Shown piece after piece: positions 11,228-22,560 of a stretch of DNA of 64,000 nucleotides; within the stretch, counting starts at the first letter, position 1; each line of letters opens with the position of its first letter. The position numbers and the translations under genes were made by a program. Source of the DNA: Lampris incognitus (lineage: Eukaryota > Chordata > Actinopteri > Lampriformes > Lampridae). The notes beneath the pieces were generated by a model. The model was given only the letters and a program-made list of their open reading frames with translations, searched no databases and was not told the origin of the DNA. The stretch is taken from positions 29,733,957 through 29,797,956 of the forward strand of contig NC_079214.1 of NCBI RefSeq assembly GCF_029633865.1, given 5' to 3'.

Positions 11228-13848
11228 ATGGCGCAAAAACGAATCTTAGAATTTTTCAATGTTAAAAATGCGAAAACCGCAAAGACGACCAAGTTAGAAG
11301 ATGCAGCACCTAGGCCTACTTCTACTGTCCCCACTGACGATCACCAGGAGGATATTAGCAGTACGGACAGTGTAGCTAGCGGGTCAGCGGCTGCTAACAC
11401 CCAAGAACTAACGTTAGCAAACACAGACCGGCAGAACTCAGCAGCTACATGTTCCAGGCCAGGCTGCCCAGCTAACGTGAGTGTGAGAGGATTTTACGAG
11501 CCGAGCCGTGTCGACCAGACATGCGTTTTCCTGGGAGGAGAACTGGAACAGAGACCTTCGAGCGGTCATTTCAAAAAAGCTGGTTTAACAGGTGGAAATG
11601 GTTGCACTATGTCACGGAGAGAGACACCGTTCTTTGCTTCACCTGCTGCAAAGCCGTAGAGAAGGGATTAAGACATCACGATAGAAAGACAAGTTCATTC
11701 ACAGTAGGAAGCTTTTGTAACTGGCGTAAAGCACTCCAATTAATGCTCTACTGTCGGACAGTGTTGAGAAAGAGCAACAAACTGCCAGAACTGTCTTAGA
11801 ACTGATATTTAGATCGATAAGATTCCTCGGCAGTGAAGGGCTTCCATTAAGAGGCCATAATAATCGAGATGGAGCGCTTTGGAAACTAATGATGGAGAGG
11901 ACATATGATTTGCCTAAATCCCGCGAGTGGCTACAGCGAAGAGACAACTGGGTGTCTGACACAATTCAAAATGAAAGACTGGAAATATCTGCCCATGCTC
12001 TTCAAAGAGAAAGCGTGTCCGAAGCGAGAGAGCATTATTTCTATGGTTTGACTGCAGATGCGACCACCGATGTACGTACAACAGAGCAATTTTCCTGTAG
12101 TCTGCAATATCGTTAGCCTCATAGGATAAATGCCTAAGTAATTTTTTGGCCAAATTGAGATTTCTGCCTACATGTGTTCTCCTCAAGCTGCTGCATCACC
12201 CTGGATTAGTGCCTATGTCCTCTGCCAATCAGAACACTTTTTACATTCAAAAATGACAATCTGCCTAAATCACTCGTGTGACTTGAGCATTTTTACGTTG
12301 AAAAAAAAGAAAAAAGTTGCATACAAGAAAGGCTCCTGGTGCTCGGCTTTCTCTCTTTCCTTATCTGGTAAGATAATTAATATTTATTTGATTTACTGTA
12401 GGCCTAGTGTAAATGTACTCAGTGGATATGAAAATACGTTTTTTCTTATTATCCGAAAATCGTAAAAAATGACTTAGGCGCTTATCCTATGAGGCTAACG
12501 ATATGTGGATTCAAAACTCAAGGCAGTAAATGTTTTCCTCGGGTTTTATAATGCGCCTGATTCAACTGGAGAAACACTTTTCCTGCATTAAAGATGTTTT
12601 TGTGCGCTTGAATTTGCCACTGCAACGTCTAAAGGGATTTTGCTTCGATGGTGCTGCTAATATGTCAGGCTGCATCTCAGGCGTGCAAGTAAAACTGAAA
12701 GAGCAGTGTCCAAATGCACTCTGTGTACTGCAGTAACCATTCACTAGATCTGGTGTTACAAGAAGTGGCAAGGGAAGTTTGCGTTGTTGCAGACACGCTA
12801 AACTTTGTATGGAATGTCTCAGTGGTGATAGGGGAGTCCTCAAAGGGTTATGCGCAAAAGGGCTATTTGACAGGCGTGCTCCTCATATACAGCCCTTTTG
12901 GAGACACTGAAGGTGCTAGAGCAAGACAAGACAGTAAGGGGAGGACTCGGGCGAAAATATCTGGTCTATACAAACAAGCTACAAAAGCAAGAACATACTT
13001 TGGCATTTTGAGCTGTGAGGCTCTTTTTGGACCATGCAAGACCGTAGCCAGAACTCTCCAAAGTGAGAAGGCAAGTGCGAAGGGTGCACTGGAGAGTGTG
13101 ACTGCACTACGACAGCACATACATGCACTGCGAGAAGATGGAATTGTCCAGGAGATGACTGCCAAAGTGGAGGCTTGTGCAGAAGAAAAAAAATCTTCAA
13201 ATGCCCCTTCCTCCATGAACCAGTAGAACCACCCCTGCCCGTCTAAGGGATACAGAGAAGGCCGAGGCCATCATGACTGATGTAGGAGAGCAGCAATGGT
13301 GGCGTGAGTTCTATGAGGCCTTGGATCTTGTAACAACCGACCTAGATCGCTGATTCGACCAAGAAGGACTGCAAGTCGCTGCCCTGAGAGAGCAAACTCT
13401 TATTAATGCCGCCAATGGAGCCTACTCTAGGTGGAATGAGATCAATGCTGCACAGCTCCCTGATCAGATTGACAAATCTCGTCTACATATGCAGCTCACA
13501 TTGATAGGTGAGCTCTCCAAGATAAAAGGACTCAAGTCAGCTCAAGATGTTGCTGGATTTGTCGGAGCACTGCATCCTCAAACAAGGGCACTACTGACAG
13601 AGGTGGAAAAGTTTATTGAACTTTGCCTATGTCTACCTGTCTCCGCCACTTCCTCTGAGCGGTCCTTCGCCGCCCTTCGCCGCCTCAAAACATGGCTACG
13701 GAACAATATGACCCAGAGACGACTCACACACCTGACTTTACTACACGTCCACAGTGACGTTCTTGATCGGATGGACATTCAGCCACTGATGAAGAGATTT
13801 ATCGACAACACACCAGAACGAAAGTCCACATTTGGAGTCCTCAAATAG
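11228..13848 (+). pseudogene. hAT-1 transposase, decayed
   Basis: Starts MAQKRILEFFNVKNA. A TTF-like zinc-finger block follows (SWFNRWKWLHYVTERDTVLCF), then a DUF4371-like core (SEGLPLRGHNN; GLTADATTDVRTTEQFS; RLKGFCFDGAANMSG) and the hAT C-terminal dimerisation region (SATSSERSFAALRRLKTWLR). This architecture matches ZMYM1-like hAT transposases. Breaks include a frameshift near 11520-11560, frame changes near 11790 and 12720-12850, an in-frame TGA near 13351, and the MITE at 12111. The transposase would cut and paste the element by binding its inverted ends. Confidence 0.9.
12111..12500. mobile_element. MITE inside the hAT-1 transposase
   Basis: Terminal inverted repeats at 12111-12139 and 12472-12500 match at 27 of 29 positions (start CGTTAGCCTCATAGGATAA). 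ATAT flanks both sides (12107-12110 and 12501-12504). The TSD could equally be TA with the repeats one base longer. Flanking transposase codons join in frame if the element and one TSD copy are ignored. It has no coding capacity. Confidence 0.9.
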
Positions 13849-14354
13849 GTAAGACTGACATGCATTATTATTCATTTTTGGTTATTGCTGCGGCCATGCA
13901 GAATGTGTATAATAGTCAATATCTTGTTTGTAGTAGGCTATGTAGCCAGGAATTGGCAATGCTATGAAATGAGTGGCATACTTTAAAATTACATTCATAA
14001 CTAGCAGGAAAGGCAATTTCACATTATTTATATTGCTCCAGTTGATGTGTGCAGCACAGACTGTTTTTAATGCAGGCCTAATGGATATCCTGTGTCTGTT
14101 AATGGCATGTTTTCGGCTAGCAGTGTTGTCGTGAAAAAGGTATTTGTGTGCGTAACCGATATGGGCCTATTAGAACTTTGGTGTGTCAAATGATGGGCAT
14201 GCGTTTGTCATTTGATTGACCATGTAGCTGTTTACATTACTGCATCCGTCCCAGAGCGCTAACATTAGTTCTAAGTAGCTTCCCTTCTTTGTACCCCTCA
14301 TTTGACTGTAAATTCAAACACATTGTTGGTAAAATATTTAACGTTACGTCTTTG

Positions 14355-14434
<80 letters not shown>

Positions 14435-14438
14435 GTGT
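14355..14438. repeat. (GT)n microsatellite in hAT-1
   Basis: About 40 GT units near the 3' end of hAT-1. Confidence 0.95.
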
Positions 14439-14606
14439 GGTGTGCGTGCTTAGTTATACTGTATGAGTGCACTGGGGTCCGTTGTTGTGCCACCGTGCGT
14501 GTGTGAGCGTGAGACAGAGAGGGTGGGATATTTCCTTGGCAAATAATACTAGCTTGGATAGAGAGCACCTCAGCACCCCCACGCAAAATGCCTTCCCGCA
14601 CCCCTG

Positions 14607-16600
14607 CACCTGGCTTGCCGGGAGTGCAGCCGTTTGGCACTGCGGATGTAGACAGGTTTTTGTGGTCAATCCAAACCACAAATGGATGCCCCGAGCCCTC
14701 CAACCAGTGCCGCCATTGTTTTAGAGCCTCCACTACTGCCAGCAGCTCCCGGTCACCAACGTCATAATTTCTCTGTGGGGTTGAGACTCCGGGAGAAAAA
14801 AGGGACACGGATGGAGCTTACCGTCCACGGGCACTCATTGGGACAGGACGGCCCCGATGCCCACCTCCAACGCATCCACCTCCATGACGAAGGGCAGCGC
14901 TGGGTCAGCATGGACAGTGACGGGGCTTGATGTGAAGCACCATTTGAGCCGGGCAAAGGCCCTGTCCGCCTGGAGGGGGGGTCCAGTGGAACAGGGAGGA
15001 GCTCTTCTTGGTGGTGTCGTTTATCGGGGCCGCGATGGTGCTGAAGCCCCGGATAAACCTGCGATAGAAGTTGACAAAGCCCATGAATTGCTTTACCTGC
15101 CTCACTGACTTGGGCTGGGGCCACTTCAACACAGCTCACACCTCCTCTGGATCCATTGACATGCCGGAGGGGGAGAGGATGGAGCCTGTGGTGGCGTGGA
15201 ACTCACTTCCCCGGCTTGACGAACCGATGGTGATGCAGCAGCCTCTTCAGGACCCTGCGGACATGCTGGATGTGCTCCTGACGGGTCTGGGAAAACAAGG
15301 ATATCGTCAAGATATACAAACACGAACCTGTCCAGCAGGACATCGTTGATGAGCACCTGGTGATGCCCTTCGGCTTGGGCGTTCGCGAAGCCGAAGGGCA
15401 TCACTAGATACTCGTAGTGGCCCGTGGGAGTGATGAATGCCATCTTCCACTCGTCCCCCTCTCGGATCCGGTTGTAGGCACTGCGCAGGTTGAGTTTGGT
15501 GAAGATGGTGGCCCCTCAGAGATGTTCAAAAGCGGTGGCCAGCAAACGGAGAGGGTACCCGGTTTTTGATCGCAATGGCATTCAGGGGCCGGTCATCTAT
15601 GCAGTGGCGAAGTGTGCCATCCTTCTTCCCCACGAAGAAGAATCCAGCAGCTGCTGGGGAAGTCGATGGCCGGATAAATCCCATCTCCGAGGCCTCCTTA
15701 ATATACTGCTCCATGGCAGCAGTCTCTGGAGCCAAGAGGGAGTACATGTGTCCCCGGGGAGGGCTGGTGCCGGCATGGAGCTCAATAGCGCAGTCATAGG
15801 AGCGGTTGTCCACTCGGATGGCAAGTTTAATGAGCTCCTCCAGGTCATCCTGCTGCTCCCTGGCGGCCAGCTCATCTTTAATGTCCCCCGACAGTCCGTG
15901 CTGATAAAATGAGGAGGGAGGCAGTGTTCCATCCGCTCTCTACTGCCAGCGTGCGGAACTTGACGGTGTAGTCAGCTACTGTCTCCCCTCCATCACAGGG
16001 CGTATAGTCACTTGGCTGCCTCCTGCCCCGTCACGGGATGGTCAAAAACTCGGTGCAGCTCCTCAACAAAGGTTCGGTAGGACTGGCAGGCGGGCGCATG
16101 CTGCTCCCACAAAGCAGTGGCCCATGCCAAGGGAGGCTGAGACAGAGGCTGTATAATAAACGAGACCTTAGCCGTCTCGTTTGGAAGCCTGGAGGGCTGA
16201 GCCCCAATGGCTAGCTCACATCGGACCAGGGACTGGCAGCAGGTCTCAGGGTTCCCAGAATACTTCTCTGGGGCGCAGGTTCAGTTCTGGGAGTCGGGAT
16301 GAAGTAGAAGGCTGGTCAGTAAAGGCGGTCGGGCTGGGCATTGCTGACACAGGTAGTGCTGTCTGGGCAGGCTGTAGCTGCTGGAGAGCGGTGGTGAGGC
16401 TGTTGATGTCGGCCATCATCTGCTGCTGTTGAGCCTGGACCTGCTGCAGCTGGAAGTGATCTGCTGTCAGCTGCTGAAGCATGGGGTTGATCTCTCCAAC
16501 AGATCTGGAGATGGAGTGGATGCTCGCATCCAGCGACTGCAACTTGGTGCGCTGTTCGCCCAGAACTGCACCTTGGGTGGAGCCACTTATGAGTAAGACC
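14607..16600 (-). pseudogene. Chromovirus gag, RT and RNase H remnant
   Basis: The gag piece has a Gln-rich region (QLQQVQAQQQQMMADINSL) near 16440. The reverse transcriptase reads [19 protein letters not shown], then [11 protein letters not shown], then the active-site box [10 protein letters not shown] at about 15290-15325. The thumb/connection segment (VRQVKQFMGFVNFYRRFI) and RNase H start ([25 protein letters not shown]) follow. The RNase H frame stops at the hAT insertion and resumes at 10283. Long plus-strand frames here are shadows. Confidence 0.85.
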
Positions 16601-16895
16601 ATTCCTCAAAGAGCCACAGAGCTTGCAAAACATTTCGCAAATACAAAGCTACACACATAGGTTATACGTCTACCCATGATCTCACGCTGTTACGTAGCCT
16701 ACGTTCTTTGACTTACTTCAGTATGCTGCCATCTGCTTGATAATTAATTTCAATGTGCTAAAACAGGACACAAACGGAACCTATAGAAGTAAGTTATAGC
16801 TATGTTCTTATTGTTATCAGTGGATCTATATGAGGTGCAAAACAAAGTCTCATGAGCCGCATGCTGCTCGCGAGCTGTGTAAAGAGTAACACTGC
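16601..16895. other. Junction region, nothing recognised
   Basis: Unrelated sequence between the truncated gypsy 5' end and the next LINE. The expected second LTR is not here. Confidence 0.5.
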
Positions 16896-17147
16896 TCTAC
16901 ATCCTTGAGGTGTGGAGTCGTGAGTGTGTCCCCCATCAATGGAAAGATGCCAACATTGTGACTATTTATAAAAACAAAGGAGACAAATCCATCTGTTCCA
17001 GCAGTAGGGGTATTTCACGACTGGCCATTGCCGGAAAGGTCCTAGCCAAGATCATGCTCTGCAGACTAACACTCGCAATAGCCGAATGGGTCATACCAGA
17101 GTCACAATGTGGCTTCTGAAAGGATAGAGGGACTGTTGACATGATCT

Positions 17148-17227
<80 letters not shown>

Positions 17228-19010
17228 GATTTTATTTGTACAGCACTTTTCATACAATCAAATGTAACACAAAGTGTTTCACACAATAAAACAATGAAAT
17301 CAATAACCCCCCCTCAAAATAAATAAATAAATAAAAGTACAGGCAAATTTTATAAAAGTACAAACAAGTTTAAAACGATAAATAAATAAATAAAAGTACA
17401 GGCAAATTTTATAAAAGTACAAACAAGTTTAAAACGGAGTTAGTAAAATAAATAAAAGTGCCATAAACACTGATTAATTAAAAGTAACAATAGAGCAGAA
17501 TATATAAAAATAGCAAAATATATAAAACACTCACACACACTATGAATTTAGTTGTAGGCTGTTTTAAAAAGTAAGGTTTTTAACCTGCTTTTAAATGTGT
17601 CCAGTGTGGGGGCATCTTTGTCACACACCAGCTCCAGGAGAAATGCCGGGAACAGCATAAGGATTTATACATAGCATTCATAGACCTCTTAAAGGCATTT
17701 GATACAGTTAACCGGGCCCTGCTGTGGAAAGTCCTGAAGAAATTTGGATGTCCACCCAAGTTTCTCACTATCCATGGACAGTTTCACGCAGGAATGATGG
17801 CCTGAGTGGTAGTGGGGAACCACAGTTCTGAGCCCTTTGATGTGCAGACTGGAGTCAGACGAGGATGTGTGCTAGTTCCAGTCCTGTTCAATATCTTCTT
17901 AGTCTCTGTTACAACAGTTATGAAGGAGGATGGAGAAGCAGTCTGGAGTCACCATTGACTTCAGGCTCAATGGTTACCTATTCAACATCAGGAGCTTTTA
18001 GGCAACCACCAAGTTGACCTCTGAGAGCATCATTGAGCTACAGTATGCCGATGATTGTGCCCTGATAGTCCACACACCAGAAGCCCTACAAAACACTCTG
18101 TCGGCAGATGTAACTGCATACAGGAGAATGGGACTGATCATCAACACCTAAAACACAGAGGTAATCTGTCAGATGAGTGCCGGCCTCCCAAGCCACCCAA
18201 CAAACTTCACAGCAACAACTGGCCACTGTTCCTGCCTCGAAATATCTGGGAGACATTTTATCTGACACCTGCACAACGGATGATGAGATCCAGCACTGCC
18301 TCAAACAAGCCTCAACTTCTTTTGGTCGTCAAAGGAGAAAGGTTTTCCAGAACAGCAACATCAGTCTCCACACCTAAGTGCTTGTTTACAGAGTAGTATG
18401 CATCTCCACACTACTGTATGGATGTGAGGCATGGACCATCTACAGCCACCATCTCAGAAGCCTGGAGGCCTTCCATGTGAGATGTCTCCAGAGGATCCTC
18501 GGCATCACTTGGGAAGACAGAGTGCCACACACAGAGGTGTTGGAGCGGGCAGGCATTTGCAGCGTGGAGTCTGCCCTAAACCACCATCAACTCAGGTGGC
18601 TTGGGCATGTCATTTGCATGCCCAGCCAATAACTCCCACGTAAAGTCCTCTACAGCCAACTACACCTTGGTCAGTACACTGCTGGTGGGCAGAAGAAGCA
18701 GTTCAAAGTCCAAATGAAGACCACACTGAAAAGATGCCAGATCAACCCCTCTTCTTTGGAGGAACTTGCCTCCTGCCGCACCATCTGGCGCACTCGCGTC
18801 TCACAGGGAGTGACGTATATGGAAAACCAGCGCACACAACACCATGTAGCAAAACATGCAAAGAGGCATGCTCGCAAAGCTACCCCTGCCCCCCAGCACC
18901 ACTTTTACATGCCCAGTGTGCAACCACAACTGTGCATCCAGGATCGGAATATTCAGCCACCAAAGGACTCACGAATATGAGAAGATGGTCATCATCAGAT
19001 ATGATGGACA
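16896..19010 (+). mobile_element. LINE with C-terminal C2H2 finger, 5'-truncated
   Basis: In shifting frames the order is WKDANIVTIYKNKGDKS, GISRLAIAGKVLAKIML, PESQCGF, then after an insertion LYIAFIDLLKAFDTVN, the catalytic box LQYADDCALIVH (about 18040-18065), STLLYGCEAWTIY, LRWLGHVICM, GGQKKQFKVQ and the terminal finger FTCPVCNHNCASRIGIFSH (about 18900-18960). It starts within the RT domain, so the endonuclease region is missing. Several stops and frameshifts show it is dead. The 2330-2725 fragment is the same family. Confidence 0.85.
17149..17640 (-). mobile_element. Insert with (AATC)n tail splitting the LINE
   Basis: The LINE frame is cut between GTVDMIF and the block starting QLQEKCREQ. 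The insert begins with about 19 CAAT units on the plus strand. On the minus strand it therefore reads as an element ending in a LINE-like tail with tetranucleotide repeats. Inside is a 59-bp tandem duplication (17319-17377 and 17378-17436). Family not identified. Confidence 0.7.
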
Positions 19011-19021
19011 AGCAGCAAGCA

Positions 19022-19023
<2 letters not shown>

Positions 19024-19078
<55 letters not shown>

Positions 19079-19213
19079 GTGTCAGCCCTCAGCCCTGTGA
19101 TGGCCTGATGGCCTGTCCAGGGTGTCTCCCTGCCTGCCCCCCAATTACTACTGGGATAGGCTCCAACATCCCCGCAACCCTGACAGCAGGATAAGCGGTT
19201 TGGATAATGGATG
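19024..19213 (+). repeat. SINE family A copy, 3' part, with GT tract
   Basis: A GT tract (19024-19081) leads directly into the SINE A 3' half, ending CAGGATAAGCGG and TGGATGGA. The 5' half is missing. Confidence 0.85.
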
Positions 19214-19333
19214 GACGTTAGGATTAATACTCGTGTCTGTGCCCCTCACCGAGGCATGGAAAGAAGAACTGGAGTTGGTCCCTAGCCGCTACGGTGGTTG
19301 CCCAGGAAAAATTTCCCCAAGGGGGATTAATAA
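19214..19333 (+). repeat. LINE-tail-like repeat split by the RTE LINE
   Basis: Resembles a common fish repeat tail (GGTTGCCCAG... then AAATTTCCCCAAGGGGGATT and AATAAA). The sequence resumes at 22451, because the RTE element inserted here and duplicated 17 bp. Confidence 0.5.
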
Positions 19334-19379
19334 CCTACTACTGCTTTCAGCTGCTCCCGTTAGGGGTCACCACAGTGGA

Positions 19380-21450
19380 TCATCCGTTTCCATTTCTTTC
19401 TTCTGCATCTTCCTCTGTCACACCAGCCCCCTGCATGTCTTCCCTCACAACATCCATAAACCTACTCTTTGGCCTTCCTCTTTTCCTCTTCCCTGGCAGC
19501 CCCATATTCAGCATCCTTCTCCCAATATACCCAGCATCTCTCCTCCACACATGTCCAAGCCATCTCAATCTTGCCTCTCTTGCTTTGTCTCCAAACCATC
19601 CAACCTCAGCTGTCCCTCTAATATAATCGTTCCTCACCCTGTCCTTCTTCGTCACTCCCAGTGAAAATCTTAGCATTTTCAACTCTGACACCTCCACCTC
19701 CCGTCTTTTCGTCAGTGCCACTGTCGCCAAACCATATAACATAGCTGGTCTCACAACCATCTTGTAAACCTTGCCTTTACCTCTTGCTGGTACCCTTCTG
19801 TCGCAAATCACTCCTGACACTCTTTTCCACCTACTATACCTTGCCTGCGCTCTCTTCTTCACCTCTCTTCTGCACTCCCCGTTACTTTGAACAGTTGACC
19901 CCAAGTATTTATACTCATATGCCTTCGTCACCTCTACTCTTTGCATCCTCAGCATTCCGCTGTCCTCCCTCTCATTCACGCATAGGTATTCCATCTTGCT
20001 CCCACTGACTTTCATTCCTCTTCTCTCCAGCGCATACCTCCACCTCTCCAGATTCTCCTCAACTCGTACCCTACTCTCGCTACAGATCACAATGTCATCC
20101 ACAAACATCATAGTCCATGGAGACTCCTGCCTGATCTCGTCCGTCAACCTGTCCATCACCATTGCAAACAAGAAAGGGCTCAGAGCCGATCCTTGATGTA
20201 ATCCCACGTCCACCTTGAACCCATGTCATTCCAACCACACACCTCACCATTGTCACACTGCTCTCATACATATCCTGCACCACTCTTACATACGTCTCTG
20301 CAACTCCCGACTTCCTCATACAATACCACACCTCCTCTCTCGGCACCCTGTCATATGCTTTCTCTAAATCCACAAAGACACAATTTAACTCCTTCTGGCC
20401 TTCTCTATACTTCTCAATCAACATTCTCAAAGCAAACATCGCTTCTGTGGTGCTCTTTTTTGGCATGAAACCATACTGCTACTCGCTAACTGTCACCTCT
20501 CCTCTTAACCTAGCTTCTATTACTCTTTCCCATATCTTCATGTTGTGGCTGATCACCTTTATACCTCTGTAGTTGCTACAGTTCTGCACATCGCCCTTGT
20601 TCTTGAAAATTGGTACCAGTATGCTTCTTCTCCAATCCTCAGGCATCCTCTCACTTTCCAGGATTGTGTTAAACCATCTAGTTAAAAACCCCACTGCCAT
20701 CTCTCCTAAACATCTCCATGCCTCCACAGGTATGTCATCAGGATCAACTGCCTTTCCACTCTTCATCCTCTTCATAGCTGCCCTCACTTCCTCCTTGCTA
20801 ATCCACTGCACTTCCTAATTCACTATCCCCACATCATCCAACCATCTCTCTCTCTCATTTTCTTCATTCATCAGTCCCTCAAAGTACTCGTTCCACCTTC
20901 TCTGCACACTCTTCTCGCTTGTCAGCACATTTCCATCTCTATCCTTGATCGCCCTAACTTGCTGCACATCCTTCCCAGCTCGGTCCCTCTGCTTAGCCAA
21001 TCGGTACAAGTCCTTTTCTCCTTCCTTAGTGTCTAACCTCTCATACAACTCGCCATATACCTTTGCCTTTGCCACCTCTCTCTTCACTTTACGCTGCGTC
21101 TCCTTGTACTCCTGCCTACTTTCTTCATCTCTCTGACTATCCCACTTCTTCTTTGCCAACCTCTTCCTCTGTATAATTTGCTGTACTTCCTCATTCCACC
21201 ACCAAGTCTCCTTGTCTTCCTTCCTCTGTCCTGATGACATACCAAGTACCTTCCTAGTGGTCTCCCTCACTATTTCTGCAGTGGTTGCCCAGCCATCCAG
21301 CAACTCTTCACTACCACCCAGTACCTGCCTTAACTCCTGCCTGAACTCCTCACAACAGTCTTCCTTCTTCACCTTCCACCATTTGATCTTCGGCTCTGCC
21401 TTCATTCGCTTCCTCTTCTTGGTCTCCAAAGTCATCCTACAGACCACCAT
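19380..21450 (-). pseudogene. RTE LINE reverse transcriptase domain
   Basis: Minus-strand blocks in order: [98 protein letters not shown], the active site [13 protein letters not shown] (FVDD in place of the usual FADD), and a C-terminal GRPKSRFMDVVRED. In-frame stops lie near 20820 and 20478, with a frameshift near 20215. RT copies the element RNA at the nicked target. Continuous plus-strand frames here are shadows. Confidence 0.9.
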
Positions 21451-22140
21451 TCCGATGCTGTCTAGCCACGTTCTCCCCTGTCACCACCTTGCAGTCTCCA
21501 ATCCCTTTCAGGTCGCACCTTCTACATAAGATATAGTCCACCTGTGTGCACTTTCCTCCACTCTTGTATGTCACCCTGTGTTCCTCCCTCTTCTTGAAAT
21601 ATGTATTCACCACAGCCATTTCCATCCTTTTCACAAAATCCACCACCATCTGTTCTTCCACATTTCTCTCCTTGAAACCATACCTACCCATCACCTCCTC
21701 ATCACCTCTGTTCCCTTCACCAACATGTCCATTGAAGTCTACTCCAATCACCACTCTCTCCTCCTTGGGTACCCTCTCCACCACGTCATCCAACTCACTC
21801 CAGAATTCTTCTTTCTCTTCCATCTCACACCCAACTTGCGGGGCATATGCGCTGATAACATTCAGCAATACACCTTCGATTTTCAGCTTCATACTCATCA
21901 CTCTGTCTGACACTCTGTTCACCTCCATCACACTCTTGACATACTCTTCCTTCAGAATTACCCCTACCCCATCTCTCCTCCCATCCGCACCATGGTAGAA
22001 GAGTTTGAACCCACCTCCGATAGGCCTGGCCTTACTCCCCTTCCACCTGGTTTCTTGCACACACAGTATACCTACCTTTCTTCTCTCCATCATATCAGCC
22101 AGCTCTCTTCCTTTACAAGTCATAGTGCCAACATTTAAAG
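21437..22140 (-). pseudogene. RTE LINE endonuclease domain
   Basis: Encodes an exonuclease-endonuclease-phosphatase fold: GTMTCKGRELADMM, ILCVQETRWKGSKA (the catalytic-Glu motif), VISAYAPQVG, VVIGVDFNGHVGEG (the D-N motif) and KCTQVDYILCRR. This nicks the target to prime reverse transcription. The frame ends early after VARQHRNGGL through an apparent single-base shift into the RT frame, and a frameshift also lies upstream near 22145. Confidence 0.9.
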
Positions 22141-22489
22141 TTTCCCGACTCTCACCCCCACACTCCTACCCTTCCTCCTCTCTCGCTGCCTCTGGACATG
22201 CCTTCCCCCTCTCCTTCTCCCAACAGTAGCATAGTTTCCACCAGCACCCTGCTGGTTAACAGTGCTGGTGGTGGTCGTTGGTAACCCGGACCTCAACCGA
22301 TCCGGTATGGATATCTTATTTATGATCCGCATATTTGATTTGTCAAAGATTGTATGCTGGATGCCCTTGCTGACACAACCCTCCCCATTTATCCAGGCTT
22401 GGGACCGGCACTAAGAATGCACTAGCTTGTGCATCCTCAGTGGCTGGGTTCCAAGGGGGATTAATAAATTTGTTAAAAAATTTTACAAA

Positions 22490-22560
22490 AGGATCCCCGT
22501 GTTGGTAGGCAACAGAATAGACCTCTATGCTACCCGGACACCCCCTTTCTTTTCTTTCTT
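22490..22560 (-). repeat. SINE family B head fragment
   Basis: GTTGGTAGGCAACAGAATAG and the following bases match the head of the complete SINE B at 52775-53212 on the minus strand. The body is missing. Confidence 0.6.

Larger units (their letters stand above)
10284..14606 (+). mobile_element. hAT transposon (hAT-1), 4.3 kb
   Basis: The ends are inverted: CAGGGGTGCGGGAAGG at 10284 and its complement at 14591-14606, a hAT-type CAGGGGTG terminus. The 8-bp direct repeat CACCTGGC flanks both ends (10276-10283 and 14607-14614), the TSD length of hAT elements. The inside holds a decayed transposase (11228-13848), a SINE with a nested solo-LTR-like insert, a MITE and a GT tract. It lies within the RNase H coding sequence of the chromovirus. 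Confidence 0.95.
8458..16600 (-). mobile_element. Chromovirus-type Ty3/gypsy element, broken
   Basis: Minus-strand order: gag remnant (16600-16170), protease/reverse transcriptase (15930-15130), RNase H (from 15130, continued beyond the hAT at 10283), zinc-binding and core integrase (10250-9480), chromodomain (9017-8900), polypurine tract and one LTR (8458-8839). The element is interrupted at RNase H by hAT-1 (10284-14606). No 5' LTR is found: the gag start at about 16600 runs straight into unrelated sequence. Many frameshifts mark it as long dead. Confidence 0.85.
19334..22450 (-). mobile_element. RTE-clade LINE, near full length
   Basis: A 3.1-kb minus-strand element flanked by the 17-bp direct repeat CCAAGGGGGATTAATAA (19317-19333 and 22451-22467). 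Its 5' UTR (about 22440-22150) leads into an AP endonuclease domain and then reverse transcriptase. The 3' end is the short tail GACCCCTAACGGGAGCAGC. A single endonuclease-RT protein, compact size and a short non-poly(A) tail fit the RTE clade (Expander/Rex3-like is a guess). Two other pieces of the family are at 8245-8457 and 54962-55225. Confidence 0.9.

Noticed and set aside
14344-14808. 154-residue minus-strand frame combining RNase H with a His/Thr repeat
   Set aside because: It runs across the gypsy/hAT-1 junction and then translates the GT microsatellite; it is chimeric.
17149-17226. CRISPR-like or regulatory tandem array
   Set aside because: It is a plain CAAT tetranucleotide tail with no spacers, in a eukaryotic genome.
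19294-22229. Several plus-strand Ser/Leu-rich frames over the RTE LINE
   Set aside because: They are antisense shadows; the minus strand carries endonuclease and RT motifs in order.
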